Shown: positions 31,671 to 41,083 of the stretch, one piece after another | How the letters are laid out: each line of letters opens with the position of its first letter | Position numbering within the stretch: the stretch's first letter is position 1 | Position numbers and translations under genes: made by a program | The notes under the pieces: model-generated | Databases searched by the model: none | The model's input: only the letters and a program-made list of their open reading frames with translations | What the model was told of the DNA's origin: nothing | NCBI GenBank assembly: GCA_010093605.1 | Contig: MU004190.1 | Location: 1,222,231-1,286,230, forward strand | DNA from: Lophium mytilinum | Lineage: Eukaryota > Ascomycota > Dothideomycetes > Mytilinidiales > Mytilinidiaceae | Reading direction: 5' to 3' | Length of the DNA stretch: 64,000 nt

Positions 31671-32951
31671 TCATACTAATACAACAAAATTTCGCCTCGG
31701 GGAAGCTGATGCCCAGGCGTCTTCGTGAATGCGAGCAACACCGACCCGTTCGGCCTTGCCGTCCTCCCATTTGATTAAGAGGACGTTCAACAAAGCCCAG
31801 GGTCCGGCCTTGTATTCCCGCGGGTCGTAATCTACCACGTCTTCATTCCATAAGAATCGTTTGTTCTCCCAGATTGGTGTTCCTGGAGGATGTATAGTAG
31901 GTGTTTTCGATCGCTTTACAGTCGATATCGGCTCCTGAGAAATATTGCGCGAAAGAAGCGCAAACTCGTATTTTGCACCAGCATCAAAGTTCGGCAGCGC
32001 ATGCTCATAGTCCATTACAACTCCGCAATGCTTGCCCTTCGGGTTGACAAGGTGTGAACACGGTATTTGTCCCTTAGATCGCTTCAGCTGCTCGACCGCC
32101 CAACCACGGGCAGATATGGTTTGTGTCCAAAATTGCAGCGTTCCGGAATTCGCATCGACCTCGTCGCTGGGATCTGATAATGGTTCGTTGTATTCGGGGT
32201 ATCCGATGCGAAGGTTTGGGTCTTGCGATCGACGGATAGTGTGGGGAGAGGATTCGGAGCCGATGTGAAACTCTCGGATTTCTGACTTGAACCAGATTTT
32301 GGAATTGCCACCACGGAGATCGGGACAGTTCGTTGGGTCGAACGGGTAGTTCACTTGTCCCAACCAACCTGCCCAGCTCCAACTTGGAGAGTCATCGTTT
32401 CGGACGAGCGGTCCAGCTGGTGCCCAAAGAAGCGCAAGGTCCAGGACGGCTTCGGGAAGGCCATTACAGAGGTGACCTCCACAGTTATCGCTAATAGTTT
32501 CTAGGCGGTTGGAGAACTGTATGAGGGTCTCGACTCGCTCTGGTGTCTTGAAAAGGTTTTGGTCTGTGTACATGGTGACTAGCTGGTTGTAACAGTCAAA
32601 TCCTGGAAGCCACTCGCTGACTCCTTCGATAGTTGGGTCTGGCGTGGGGGTTTCCTGGATTTCATCGCTATCCCGGTAGGTTTCACTGGACGTCTCGCTC
32701 GACCGCCGGGTGAAGGCCTCCTTTGCGCCGCTGATGGAAGCACTAGAGGAACTTCGCTTCAGCCGGTGGAAGACGCGCGCGATGGGGCTTTTGCTACGTC
32801 GCCTCTCGGGCTTGGAGTCAAGAACATCGAAGACGGGTGCGCCGGACTCGCTGATGGAGCCTTTCCGCTCTTCGAGGGACTTCTTCTGGCGATGGAATGG
32901 ATGCGGTACCCAGGACGGGGTCAAGGTCCGTTCAGGGAGAGGAGTAGACAT
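31671..32951 (-). CDS. HET-type C-terminal region protein lacking a HET domain
   Basis: Single exon, 426 residues. Residues 1-110 are basic and Ser-rich, probably disordered. From about residue 118 it follows the region found downstream of the HET domain in fungal heterokaryon-incompatibility proteins: CYNQLVTMYTDQNLF, ETLIQFSNRLETIS, GLPEAVLDLALLWAP, then PSWSWAGW at 189-196. Near the end are GPWALLNVLLIKWEDGKAERVGVARIH and a short hydrophobic terminus. The HET domain itself (the YxALSYxWG and WIDAxCINQ segments) is not present upstream within the frame or the 570 bp beyond. Either this is a stand-alone relative that lost the death-inducing domain or a gene broken at its 5' side. Frame intact over 1.28 kb, so selection on it is plausible. 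Confidence 0.75.
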   Translation of the reverse strand: MSTPLPERTLTPSWVPHPFHRQKKSLEERKGSISESGAPVFDVLDSKPERRRSKSPIARVFHRLKRSSSSASISGAKEAFTRRSSETSSETYRDSDEIQETPTPDPTIEGVSEWLPGFDCYNQLVTMYTDQNLFKTPERVETLIQFSNRLETISDNCGGHLCNGLPEAVLDLALLWAPAGPLVRNDDSPSWSWAGWLGQVNYPFDPTNCPDLRGGNSKIWFKSEIREFHIGSESSPHTIRRSQDPNLRIGYPEYNEPLSDPSDEVDANSGTLQFWTQTISARGWAVEQLKRSKGQIPCSHLVNPKGKHCGVVMDYEHALPNFDAGAKYEFALLSRNISQEPISTVKRSKTPTIHPPGTPIWENKRFLWNEDVVDYDPREYKAGPWALLNVLLIKWEDGKAERVGVARIHEDAWASASPRRNFVVLV

Positions 32952-33523
32952 TACAGGAGCAGAAAGTGGTGAAAGATGAAAGAGAGTAGAGGACGATGAG
33001 AAGAGAAAGGGCGACGTAGATATGTTACCTGCGGATTCCCCGGCTCGAAAGGAAAGGAGTCAGAGTGGGCTATGCTTTCTGCGACTCTGCCTCAGCGTTG
33101 CGAGGCACTCTGCGGAGGTTGCGCGCGTATGGAGTGTGGCTGTGCTGGCGGATTATCGCACCTTGTACTGCCTTTGGCTGGCCACCCGCCCGGGGCCCAT
33201 ATTCCAGATGTACATGGACTGAGACCATGCGTAACGGCGCGTTCACTGGGGCGAATAAAGGGATACCGTACCTGAATGAGGCCGCGTGATAGCAGTGAAG
33301 GCGCGTCCTCAGCTGGACTCTATAGAGGATCGCCCCTGTGCCCCAGCAAATTCCAATGCTAGCAGTGCCAAGCACGCCTCACCGCCCAAAATTGTCAGGG
33401 ACCGACCACGTTTCGCTGCCACGAAACTCAACACCACGCTCACTCCACTGTAGCGCTTAACGACAGCCTCACAATACTACCCTCTTCAGTCAACCAATTC
33501 ACCGTGCACTCGAGACTGCACCC
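32952..33523. other. Divergent intergenic region
   Basis: 572 bp between the HET-type gene and the GDP-mannose pyrophosphorylase-like gene. Short frames on both strands are unconvincing. No remnant of a HET domain was recognised here. Confidence 0.5.
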
Positions 33524-35028
33524 ATGGCCTCTCTGCAGCCCCCTTCCCTCCGACCCAAGGGCGGCAATGCCCCGTCGACCAAAGCAGTGATCTTGGTATT
33601 GCCATGTGAAGACACTTTGCAATATGATATTTCTAACACAGCCAGGTTGGCGGGCCTTCCAGAGGTACCCGCTTCAGGCCCCTGTCTATGGAATTGCCCA
33701 AGGTGAGTCAGGGCCTGGAACGCTGTTTTGGAAGCGGAAGTCCAAGTATTATCATGCTAACGTACCACAGCCGCTATTCCCCGTTGCCGGCCACCCCATA
33801 ATCGAGCATTGCTTAGTCGCCGTCGCAAAGGTCACGGAAATCAAGGAGGTCTTCATAGTGGGCTACTATGACGAGACTGTTTTCCGCGAGTTCATCAACT
33901 ATGCTTCCAATGCCTTCCCCCAGCTCAGCATAAAATACCTCCGCGAATACCAGGCCCTGGGCACGGCAGGCGGCCTATACCACTTCAGAGATGTCATTCT
34001 AAAGGGAAGACCCGAGAGGTTCTTCGTGTTGAACGCTGACGTCTGCTGTTCATTCCCGCTGCTTGAAATGCTCAAGCTGTTCGAGGACAAGGAGGCAGAG
34101 GCCGTGATGCTAGGCACGCGTGTTGCCAACGAGGCCGCTTCCAACTTTGGATGCATCGTCTCTGACGCACACACCAAGCGAGTGCTCCATTATGTGGAGA
34201 AGCCCGAGTCACACATCTCCAACCTCATCAATTGCGGCGTATACCTGTTCTCCACCGAGTGCATTTTCCCCGCCATCCGCAGTGCTATCAAGCGCCGGAC
34301 AGAACGCCCCCGATTGCTGTCCTACCCGTCCTCTGAGAACCTCGAGTCCTCCTTCTACCAGGGCGAAGATGACGAGGACGAGGAGAAGGAGAACCAGGTC
34401 ATTCGTCTCGAGCAAGACGTGCTCTCGGATATTGCCGACAGCAAAGAGTTTTTCGTACTGGAGACTAAGGACTTCTGGCGCCAGATCAAGACTGCAGGCT
34501 CTGCGGTGCCTGCCAATGCCTTGTACCTAATGAAGGCTTTCCAGACCGGCTCAAAAGAACTCGCGACACCCTCCGCCAACATCATTCCTCCAGTCTTCAT
34601 TCATCCCTCAGCTCACGTCGATCCGACTGCCAAGCTCGGCCCGAACGTCTCGATTGGCCCACGTGCTCATATCGGGGCTGGTGTTCGCATCAAGGAGTCT
34701 ATCGTGTTGGAGGATGCCGAGATCAAGCACGACGCTTGCGTGCTGTACACGATCGTTGGCTGGCACAGCAAGATCGGCTGCTGGGCCCGCGTTGAGGGCA
34801 CCCCGACGCCCATTACTAGCCACACTACCAGCATCATCAAAAATGGTGTTAAGGTCCAGAGCATCACAATTCTAGGTAAAGAGTGCGGAGTCGGCGATGA
34901 GGTTCGCGTTCAGAACTGCGTCTGCCTGCCATACAAGGAATTGAAGAGGGTAGATTCACCCCTCATCCACAATACTACGAATATTAGCTAACCAGGCCAA
35001 GGATGTCGCCAATGAAGTCATTATGTGA
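33524..35028 (+). CDS. GDP-mannose pyrophosphorylase alpha-like protein (nucleotidyltransferase + left-handed beta helix)
   Basis: Exons 33524..33595, 33646..33702, 33771..34949, 34996..35028 give 446 residues. The 19-codon second exon supplies the nucleotide-binding signature GGPSRGTRFRPLSMELPK, and the 11-codon last exon supplies the family ending AKDVANEVIM. Both would be missed by reading the long frame alone. Further landmarks: PLFPVAGHPIIEH, EYQALGTAGGLYHF, FFVLNADVCCSFP, NCGVYLF, and C-terminal hexapeptide repeats (IHPSAHVDPTAKLGPNVSIG). An acidic insertion (GEDDEDEEKENQ) sits before the helix, as in GMPPA-type proteins. These proteins make or regulate GDP-mannose supply for glycosylation and wall mannan; GMPPA forms act as regulatory subunits of the catalytic paralogue. 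Catalytic versus regulatory role here not determined. Confidence 0.92.
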
Positions 35029-35860
35029 GTCACGCAAATGTTAGTACGATGATATCACGCAATGGCATAGGAAAGGAGCTGCATCTTTTGGAATTTTTAC
35101 GACGGTCTTCATGCTTAGAGCGCGTTGCGGGGTTGCTGGGCTGTGCATTACCGCCACCATAGATGTGGACGTGGTATCAAAAAGTCTTGGCATTGCTACA
35201 CTACGAATCCAAGACAGGATTCCAAATGATACGTACATAACTTGTCACACCCTTTGAATCATACGCCCTGTCTCGGGTGTCCCTTGTTAGTGAGAGTGAC
35301 CTGACGTGCTGCCTGAGGCTGGACCGACCGGGGTGCGCGACACGCCCGGGCACCTGGACTTGTGGCTAATGCGACTGCGCCACTGAAGCATTTTCTGCGC
35401 CACTTCAGGCATCTCCGCGCGCCCCGAGGCTCTGGCCAGGCTTTCTTTGAACGACACTCCTTGCTCCTTGATTTGTATCAGGTAGTCTTCTTATCGTGTG
35501 TGTTAGGTGTTTGCTTACACAAGGCATCAGATGCAGCCCTGCGGAGCCTTGTAGCTTTGAACTTACCACTACTTATCCAAGGAATGTTGGCTACCAGATG
35601 CTGGCGCCTGCAACGTTTGCTTCTGCTGCCCAAAGTTCGAAGATAGAGAGCAACATAACAGTAGCCTTTTTTCTAGTATTCTAATCTCCCTTCAATAAAA
35701 CACGCGGTGATGTTGAAGTATACATTGTAGATCTACCCTTGTAGCGTGGGGTCGAAAGCGATAGCGTCCGAGCTCCAGGCACAAACCCAATGACGACGAC
35801 CAATCCCGACACAAAACAACGTCCCGCACCCCAACTAGCAACACCACACCCCCTCTCAAG
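35029..35860. other. Intergenic, no gene seen
   Basis: 830 bp between the pyrophosphorylase-like gene and the RING gene. Short open frames lack motifs. No repeats or RNA genes recognised. Confidence 0.5.
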
Positions 35861-36590
35861 ATGTCTGGCTACGAAGGTATAGAGATCGCTTCTTCAATTT
35901 ACCGTACTTTCTAATGCGCAAACACAGTCGAACACAACATCTCTACCGCCGAATCCAGGCCAGAAACTCGACGCCCCAATCACCGCACCCGTCCCGATCT
36001 ATCTACCTTTTATTCCACCCTCGATCTCGTCGACACCTCCGACCCAAATACCCACCACAATGTCCACGCCATACCGCAGCCCGAAAATATGACCGCCGCA
36101 TTTCGACTGCTCGCCAACGGCTACCAAATGATACAGGGCGATGGCGGCAGGGGCGCGGGCGGCGACGGCCCTCCCCTGCTACAGATGATGATAGAAAGCC
36201 TTATGCTCTCTGCAGACGACCCGCCACCAACCTTTCAGGGCGTGCCGGATAGTTTCCTAGATGAACTAGAGCGCGTGCCGAACAAGTCGCTGAAAAAGGA
36301 TGATGAGTGTCCGATATGCTGCAATCCGTTTCTTGATGGTATGTGGACTTCTTGCGTAAACCGAGTTAGAAACAACTCCGGAGATACTGATGCTGTAGCG
36401 TACAGATGAGTTCCCGCTGGTAGTGCGCCTCCCGTGCCATGAGAACCACCGCTTCGACCTCGACTGCATACGCCCGTGGCTGAAGCTCAACGATACCTGT
36501 CCGCTGGATCGCAAGCCTCTGATCAAGAAGAAGGAGCCGGTCAAGACTGATGATGACGAGGAGGAAGAGTGGGATGATCTATATGCTTGA
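35861..36590 (+). CDS. RING-type E3 ligase-like protein with non-canonical zinc ligands
   Basis: Three exons: 35861..35876 (5 codons plus one base), 35928..36338, 36406..36590, total 203 residues. The RING is split by the second intron: CPICCNPF ends exon 2, and exon 3 has DEFPLVVRLPCHENHRFDLDCIRPWL and TCPLDRKPL. Compared with a canonical C3H2C3 RING, the fifth ligand position is Asp (HRFDLDC) and the last Cys is Asp (CPLD). The N-terminal 130 residues are polar, with a Gly-rich run and the helix LLQMMIESLML. The C-terminus is acidic (DDDEEEEWDDLYA). Similar RING variants occur in fungal proteins of unknown target. Probably a soluble ubiquitin ligase. Splice sites canonical; model confident. 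Confidence 0.88.
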
Positions 36591-37202
36591 AGCGGGGAAC
36601 GGGGTTCTGCATATGACGGAGTTCGACGGCGGTGGGTTTTGATGATACTCGGACTGCTTGTCCCTAGCCAAGCAGTCACTACTATATTATACCAAGGTAC
36701 CATTCCATGCATTCACAAATCTGAACTTTCTCCGTCCTCATTCCTATTCTGGGGCTCGTAAAAGTCGACTTTGACACATCGGACTATTCTTGAAGCACCT
36801 CCGGGCACATCATCCGCAGACCTTTGATAATCAAGCCTAGTCTGCAGGCTCCAGATCTTAAGACCATATCACGTCTTCAAATCGCATTGCCGTCAAAAGC
36901 TCGCAAAAGCTACAAGGTTCTTCACTTTGAAGCACTCCTGGCCATTCCAAACTTGACACTTTGCTCGCCTGCGACTTAATACCTTATTGATAGAGCGTAC
37001 ACAGGCTAGCAAGGCTCGTAAAGCGAACAAATCATTCCATGATCTCGCCATCTACCACAATCAAGTCATTCACTCCATCCCTTCAAAGTCCCAATCTCCA
37101 AAGAATCTCAATCTCCAGTTACCAATCCTACATCTATCTACCTATTCACACTGTCCTCATCCCACAACGCCCACGGCCCTCCTCCCATCCTTTTGGGTGA
37201 AC
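36591..37202. other. Intergenic before the Cys-rich gene array
   Basis: 612 bp. No further member of the array is recognisable here, and no other gene. Confidence 0.5.
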
Positions 37203-37450
37203 TTAACGTCCATTATAAAAACACTTGTCACACTTAATCGTCCGCCTCGTCTCCTGGTTCCAGCGATGCGGGCAAGCCTGCATCGCAAAAGTACCTATAC
37301 ACATCATACTGGTCAGATATTACCTGTAAAGTAGAATGGCAACGGTGATTGAGACATGCTGCACGTACCTCTTCCTCGCATGTTCGGGCAGGGGTGATTT
37401 GCCCTCTCCTTGTGGCCGCAAGTCCATTTGATTGTTTCGATAGTGCACAT
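37203..37450 (-). CDS. Array member 1: Cys-rich CGH/CxxC small protein, 57 aa
   Basis: Exon 1 is 37450..37369 (27 codons plus one base), exon 2 is 37294..37203. The 74-bp intron has donor GTACGT, branch CTGAC and acceptor GTATAG. Probable zinc ligands are C2, C11, H13, C21, C35 and the C49-x2-C52 pair. The N-terminus MCTIETIKWTCGHKERANHP is the array signature. No signal peptide or membrane helix, so intracellular. A different acceptor 17 bases downstream would give a tail without CxxC; the chosen one restores the shared pattern and has the better branch-site spacing. Leftmost and most downstream member of the array; function unknown. Confidence 0.7.
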
Positions 37451-37696
37451 CTTGAGGTTGGCAGTATTTGGTTACTTTGCTAAGTTTCGGTTCAAGGTTG
37501 GCCTTCGGGTAATTTCTGTGTCGAGTGTTGAAAGTTGCCGAGTTTGTTAAAGAGCTAAATATTGAGAAAGATATCTAGAATTCCGAGCTCCTAAATACTC
37601 GCCCACAACGCCGAAGTGAAGTATTGAGACACTAAATACTCTGCTGGCTGCTTCGTTGGAGCGACCAAGTAGTTTCCACACGCGGTCATCAGTAAG

Positions 37697-37903
37697 TTAT
37701 CGGCAAGCTGGGCACTTGTACGGGGACGCTATGTTGTTGGTCCATGTCCGAAGACAAAATAATCGAAATCTGTCTAATGAAGGGATCATGTGTCAACATC
37801 GGGTACCAGGAGAGTAATAGAGAAGCATACCTCGCCTAGCGCAGTACTCGTTCACACGCTGCTTGTGACCGCAGGTAAAGTTCTTGATTTCAATGATGCA
37901 CAT
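37697..37903 (-). CDS. Array member 2: Cys-rich CGH/CxxC small protein, 49 aa
   Basis: Exon 1 37903..37831, exon 2 37773..37697, 57-bp phase-1 intron (donor GTATGC). Ligand pattern C2, C11, H13, C21, C31, C45-x2-C48. It is the shortest member; its C-terminus SPYKCPACR matches the PY-(K/E)-C endings of members 6 and 7. The frame is open upstream of the ATG, but the family start at MC is clear. Basic residues (K14, R16, R23, R24) surround the zinc site. Function unknown. Confidence 0.7.
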
Positions 37904-38119
37904 TATAGGTAGCATCTGACAGGGCTCTTTAAATGTGGGTCTTTTTGTAATTTCGGGTATTTGGAAAGTTGTTTTGAGAAAGCTGCTAACATAGACAGTA
38001 GGAGTCAACAAATTGACATCACCACCCACTGAGTTGGTCCAGCCAACTGGCCTTGACGCTTCTTCATCCAGGCCTTCACGGTAACTATGGCCCTCCTGAA
38101 TCCCGTCTATCTAGCGCAT

Positions 38120-38372
38120 CTACCGGAACTCCCACGCTCCTTGATCGAATCGCCTTGGTCTGCAGTCACGACACTGCACCGAACACCACCGTTCGCTTCT
38201 CTGGGTAAGGGCACACTGGCCCCCCTGGCCACCTATGGAAACAGAAAGGTACGAGTCAGACTGGGTACAAAGCTATCACGAGAAGCAAGAATTACTTACG
38301 GGGATCAGCACAAGGCTTAACCTTCGACTCATTGTGGCCGCAGCTGAATATGGAGACAAAAGTATGACACAT
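38120..38372 (-). CDS. Array member 3: Cys-rich CGH/CxxC small protein, 61 aa
   Basis: Exon 1 38372..38300, exon 2 38232..38120, 67-bp phase-1 intron (donor GTAAGT, acceptor CCATAG). Ligand pattern C2, C11, H13, C21, C31, C41 and C45-x2-C48. The tail FDQGAWEFR is shared in form with member 4 (YDQGSWLFR), so these two are the closest pair. A conserved 3' flank block lies at 38021-38052. Function unknown. Confidence 0.72.
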
Positions 38373-38546
38373 TTTGAGGAAGTTTTCACTAATGTGGATA
38401 TCGAAGATGTCTATCGTAATTATGTTCAAGAGATATAGGTTAAAGAAACTCCGCAGGCCTTTATGAAAGACTCCAACCTAGGAAGACACATCACAACCTG
38501 CCGCGTTGGCCCAGCCAACTAGCCTCGCCACGCCGCCTTCTCTCTC

Positions 38547-38784
38547 CTACCGGAAGAGCCAGCTCCCTTGGTCATATCGATACCCTGAACACTGGGTGCA
38601 GCGTTCCCGATGCGCTACGCTGCCTATCGATACGCGACACCGCGGCCCACCTATGTAACCGTGAGAAATGGTCAAGCGTTGATATACGGCAAGCCACAAG
38701 AGAGGACTTACCAGGATCATTACAGGGCTGGCTCTTTGGCTGACGGTGGCCGCAGCCGAATATGTGGATGATCGTTCCGCACAT
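38547..38784 (-). CDS. Array member 4: Cys-rich CGH/CxxC small protein, 58 aa
   Basis: Exon 1 38784..38712, exon 2 38650..38547, 61-bp phase-1 intron (donor GTAAGT, acceptor ACATAG). Reading through the intron also gives an open frame, but that loses the C-terminal CxxC. The spliced form has C2, C11, H13, C21, C29 and C42-x2-C45. The N-terminus MCGTIIHIFGCGH is nearly the same as member 5. Function unknown. Confidence 0.72.
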
Positions 38785-39012
38785 TTTGGTTAGTGTTTAA
38801 AAGCTCTTTAGTGTGAGTATAGTAATAATCGCAGTTGATGTTCAGAAGCGAGCAAGATTTAGATACTAATGGAGATAGACAGGTCCACTCTAAATACTTG
38901 GACTGTTCGGACCTCCACGCATTATGGTACCTCACAACCCACTGGCTTTTGCGTTGGTGGTCCAGCCAACTACCGCCAACTTTCGCTAACTATCACCGAC
39001 ATGGCATATTCA

Positions 39013-39262
39013 CTAGACCCGCCGACGCGGCCGTTCAAGAGGCGGCATTTGGCAACTGTTACAGCTATGCGGAAGTCGTTTGCTGCCTCCAATAGGGAAT
39101 CCGGGGCACCGTCGCCCGCCTAGCGAGGAAGAATGATCAGTCGACCTTGGGCAAATGAAGATGGATCAACGCAAGGTCTCAATACTCACGAGGTTCGGCG
39201 CACTGTTGAGGTATCTGCTGCTGGTGGCCGCAGCTGAATATGTGGATGATCACTCGGCACAT
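39013..39262 (-). CDS. Array member 5: Cys-rich CGH/CxxC small protein, 59 aa
   Basis: Exon 1 39262..39190, exon 2 39119..39013, 70-bp phase-1 intron (donor GTGAGT, acceptor CGCTAG). Ligands C2, C11, H13, C21, C29 and C44-x2-C47. The N-terminus MCRVIIHIFSCGHQQQ is followed by a basic tail (ERPRRRV). Exon-1 DNA is close to member 4 (an ATCATCCACATATTC stretch), which indicates duplication. Function unknown. Confidence 0.72.
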
Positions 39263-39822
39263 GTTGAGCGTTGGTCAAGGACGCTTGAAAAGTGGTTATC
39301 AAGATTGGTGTTGTGAAGCCGAGTCTTGAAGAGAGTCTTCGAAAGGCGGTCGTTGGAGTTATATCCTGATGCGGGAGTCGAAGATATAGTAATTAGATGT
39401 ACGAACTCCAAATTCCACGTCTCAGACAGCTCATCGCCTACTTTGTTCCGCCCGTTTGCGTCACTTATCCACCAGCTCTGTAGTTTTACCGATAGTAGCC
39501 ATTGCCCATCCCCCCGCCACCCTTTCCTATTGGCACGGTGATATCGAATACACGATGCTGAGCTCATATGTTACATTTCTAGGTGTGCTCTTTCTACTCG
39601 GAGGCAATACGAGTTTCATGACACTATGGAGGGGGCCCCGAAACGTTTTGAGAGTCAGATACAAATCTCAAAATTGTGGTCTAACTCGTTGCTGGATAGT
39701 AAAAAAACGCTCTACCGAGTGACCTTTTACGCCGACTCCTCCCAACTCTCGAGACGCCTCACTCCCTAAATCCCTATCATTCTAGTTCGACCCGCGAGTC
39801 GACCACTACATCTCCTCAGCCG
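39263..39822. other. Widest gap in the Cys-rich array
   Basis: 560 bp, longer than other gaps in the array (about 140-250 bp). I looked for a decayed copy with a rev-comp CGH block and found none. An open frame on the minus strand (39250-39567) has no cysteine pattern and is not called. Confidence 0.45.
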
Positions 39823-40014
39823 CTACCGCCCATCTCGACAGCCAGGACATTCGTAGGGGTACCCTACCTGAGTTTGATACGCCGGTCCCTTGCAAAAGCA
39901 GATCCTATCTCTGTGCAGGGTTCCGCCTGTGAGATAATGATCGCTTCCGCACGTACTAGTGAGGCAATCGACATGATGCCCGCAGGCGTATACGTGGATA
40001 ATGACTTCACACAT
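39823..40014 (-). CDS. Array member 6: Cys-rich CGH/CxxC small protein, 63 aa, intronless
   Basis: One open exon from the ATG at 40014. MCEVIIHVYACGHHVDC opens it. Ligands C2, C11, H13, C22 (one residue later than in the other members), then C39, C41 and C56-x2-C59, with one extra Cys at 17. The end YPYECPGCRDGR parallels members 2 and 7. The phase-1 intron of its neighbours is absent; its place is filled by coding sequence, consistent with intron loss. Function unknown. Confidence 0.72.
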   Translation of the reverse strand: MCEVIIHVYACGHHVDCLTSTCGSDHYLTGGTLHRDRICFCKGPAYQTQVGYPYECPGCRDGR

Positions 40015-40258
40015 CCCCGAGAATTTAGCGGAGAAGCTGGGCGAAGTGGTTAGTTGCAAATCAGCTATTATGTTTGGAAGATAGACTCGTGGAAGTAAAG
40101 AAAATATATGAGGATTTGAAGGCTGTTATATGATTCAGAGATAGGAAGTCTACATGTTCCGTGCTACCCGCTAACCTCAGTATACTTCACAACCTGCTGG
40201 CTCCTCCGTCTATCTAGCTTACCAATACACCCGCACATGAACACGCTACCGCACTTCC

Positions 40259-40537
40259 TCATCCTGCCAAGCCAACGGGATCCTTTATCCTGAACTTCGA
40301 CATGCGGCTTATAGCACAGGTATCGCACTTGTACGGATGTCGCGGCCCGGGTACAATAGGGCCCGGATGTCCTGGACACGGCGGCGCAATGCGATGAAAG
40401 CTTACTATGCATTAGAAAGATTTCGATTAGATTTAGGTCTAGAGTCTAGGCATGCAGCACTTACAGGGATTAGCACACTGCTTTATAAGAAATTGGTGGT
40501 GGCCGCAGCTGTATGTATGAGCGAGTTGTTGGCACAT
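40259..40537 (-). CDS. Array member 7: Cys-rich CGH/CxxC small protein, 72 aa
   Basis: Exon 1 40537..40465, exon 2 40404..40259, 60-bp phase-1 intron (donor GTAAGT, acceptor GCATAG). Ligands C2, C11, H13, C21, C34 and C51-x2-C54. The PPC at 32-34 and the (P/H)-x-KC-x2-C end align position by position with member 8. The linker between is Pro/Gly-rich (PGHPGPIVPGPRHP). A Lys-rich tail of 18 residues follows. Function unknown. Confidence 0.72.
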
Positions 40538-40776
40538 TGTGAGTCTAATCGGTTTGGCAGGAGATTCTGCGGGTTAGACACCGGGGAATTGCAAGTCGGT
40601 TTCTTTGAGCAGTGATATTGATGTAGGAAAGATGATGTCGTATTCAGGAAGCAGAAGTCTAAGATCTAAGATCTGAATAGTGAAGTCGACCTGCGCCTCC
40701 AACTATTAAGCTACCTCACGACCTGCTGGCTTTTGAGTTAGTCTCAGTAGTTGGCACACTGTTACAACAGCTACAC

Positions 40777-41083
40777 CTACCTATTCTCTTCCTCCTTCTT
40801 CCTCATCTCCTCCATCACTTCATCCATCCGCACAAGCTGACAATTGGGACACTTGTGGGTCTTGGGAGGATCAAAATAGATAATCGGATCCCAGGGCGCC
40901 GGCAATGGGCGACAGGGAGGCAGATCGCTGCGTTTATTGCCTAGCGAGTAGCAATTCCGGGTCAGTCTTTCTTTTCTTCTACTTAGGATAAACAACGTTG
41001 GGACACCTACCTATGTTGTCGCAGTTGACAATTTCTGGATACTCACACCCGCAGGTCCATTTCTTTTCGATTCTCTTGCACAT
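40777..41083 (-). CDS. Array member 8: Cys-rich CGC/CxxC small protein, 78 aa
   Basis: Exon 1 41083..41011, exon 2 40940..40777, 70-bp phase-1 intron (donor GTAGGT, branch CTGAC, acceptor CGCTAG). Ligands C2, C11, C13 in place of His, C21, C34 and C55-x2-C58. The N-terminus MCKRIEKKWTCGCEYPE resembles member 1 (KWTCGH). A charged helix (MDEVMEEMRKKEEEN) ends the protein. It is the longest and first member in the transcription direction, and its regular composition suggests it may be closest to the ancestral form (inference). Function unknown. Confidence 0.75.

Noticed and set aside
37234-37277. Alternative second exon of array member 1 (acceptor at 37278)
   Set aside because: In frame, but gives a tail without the CxxC found in all other members and has poorer branch-site spacing than the acceptor at 37295.
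38087-38438. Plus-strand frames across array member 3
   Set aside because: They run antisense through the spliced Cys-rich gene and lack any family pattern.
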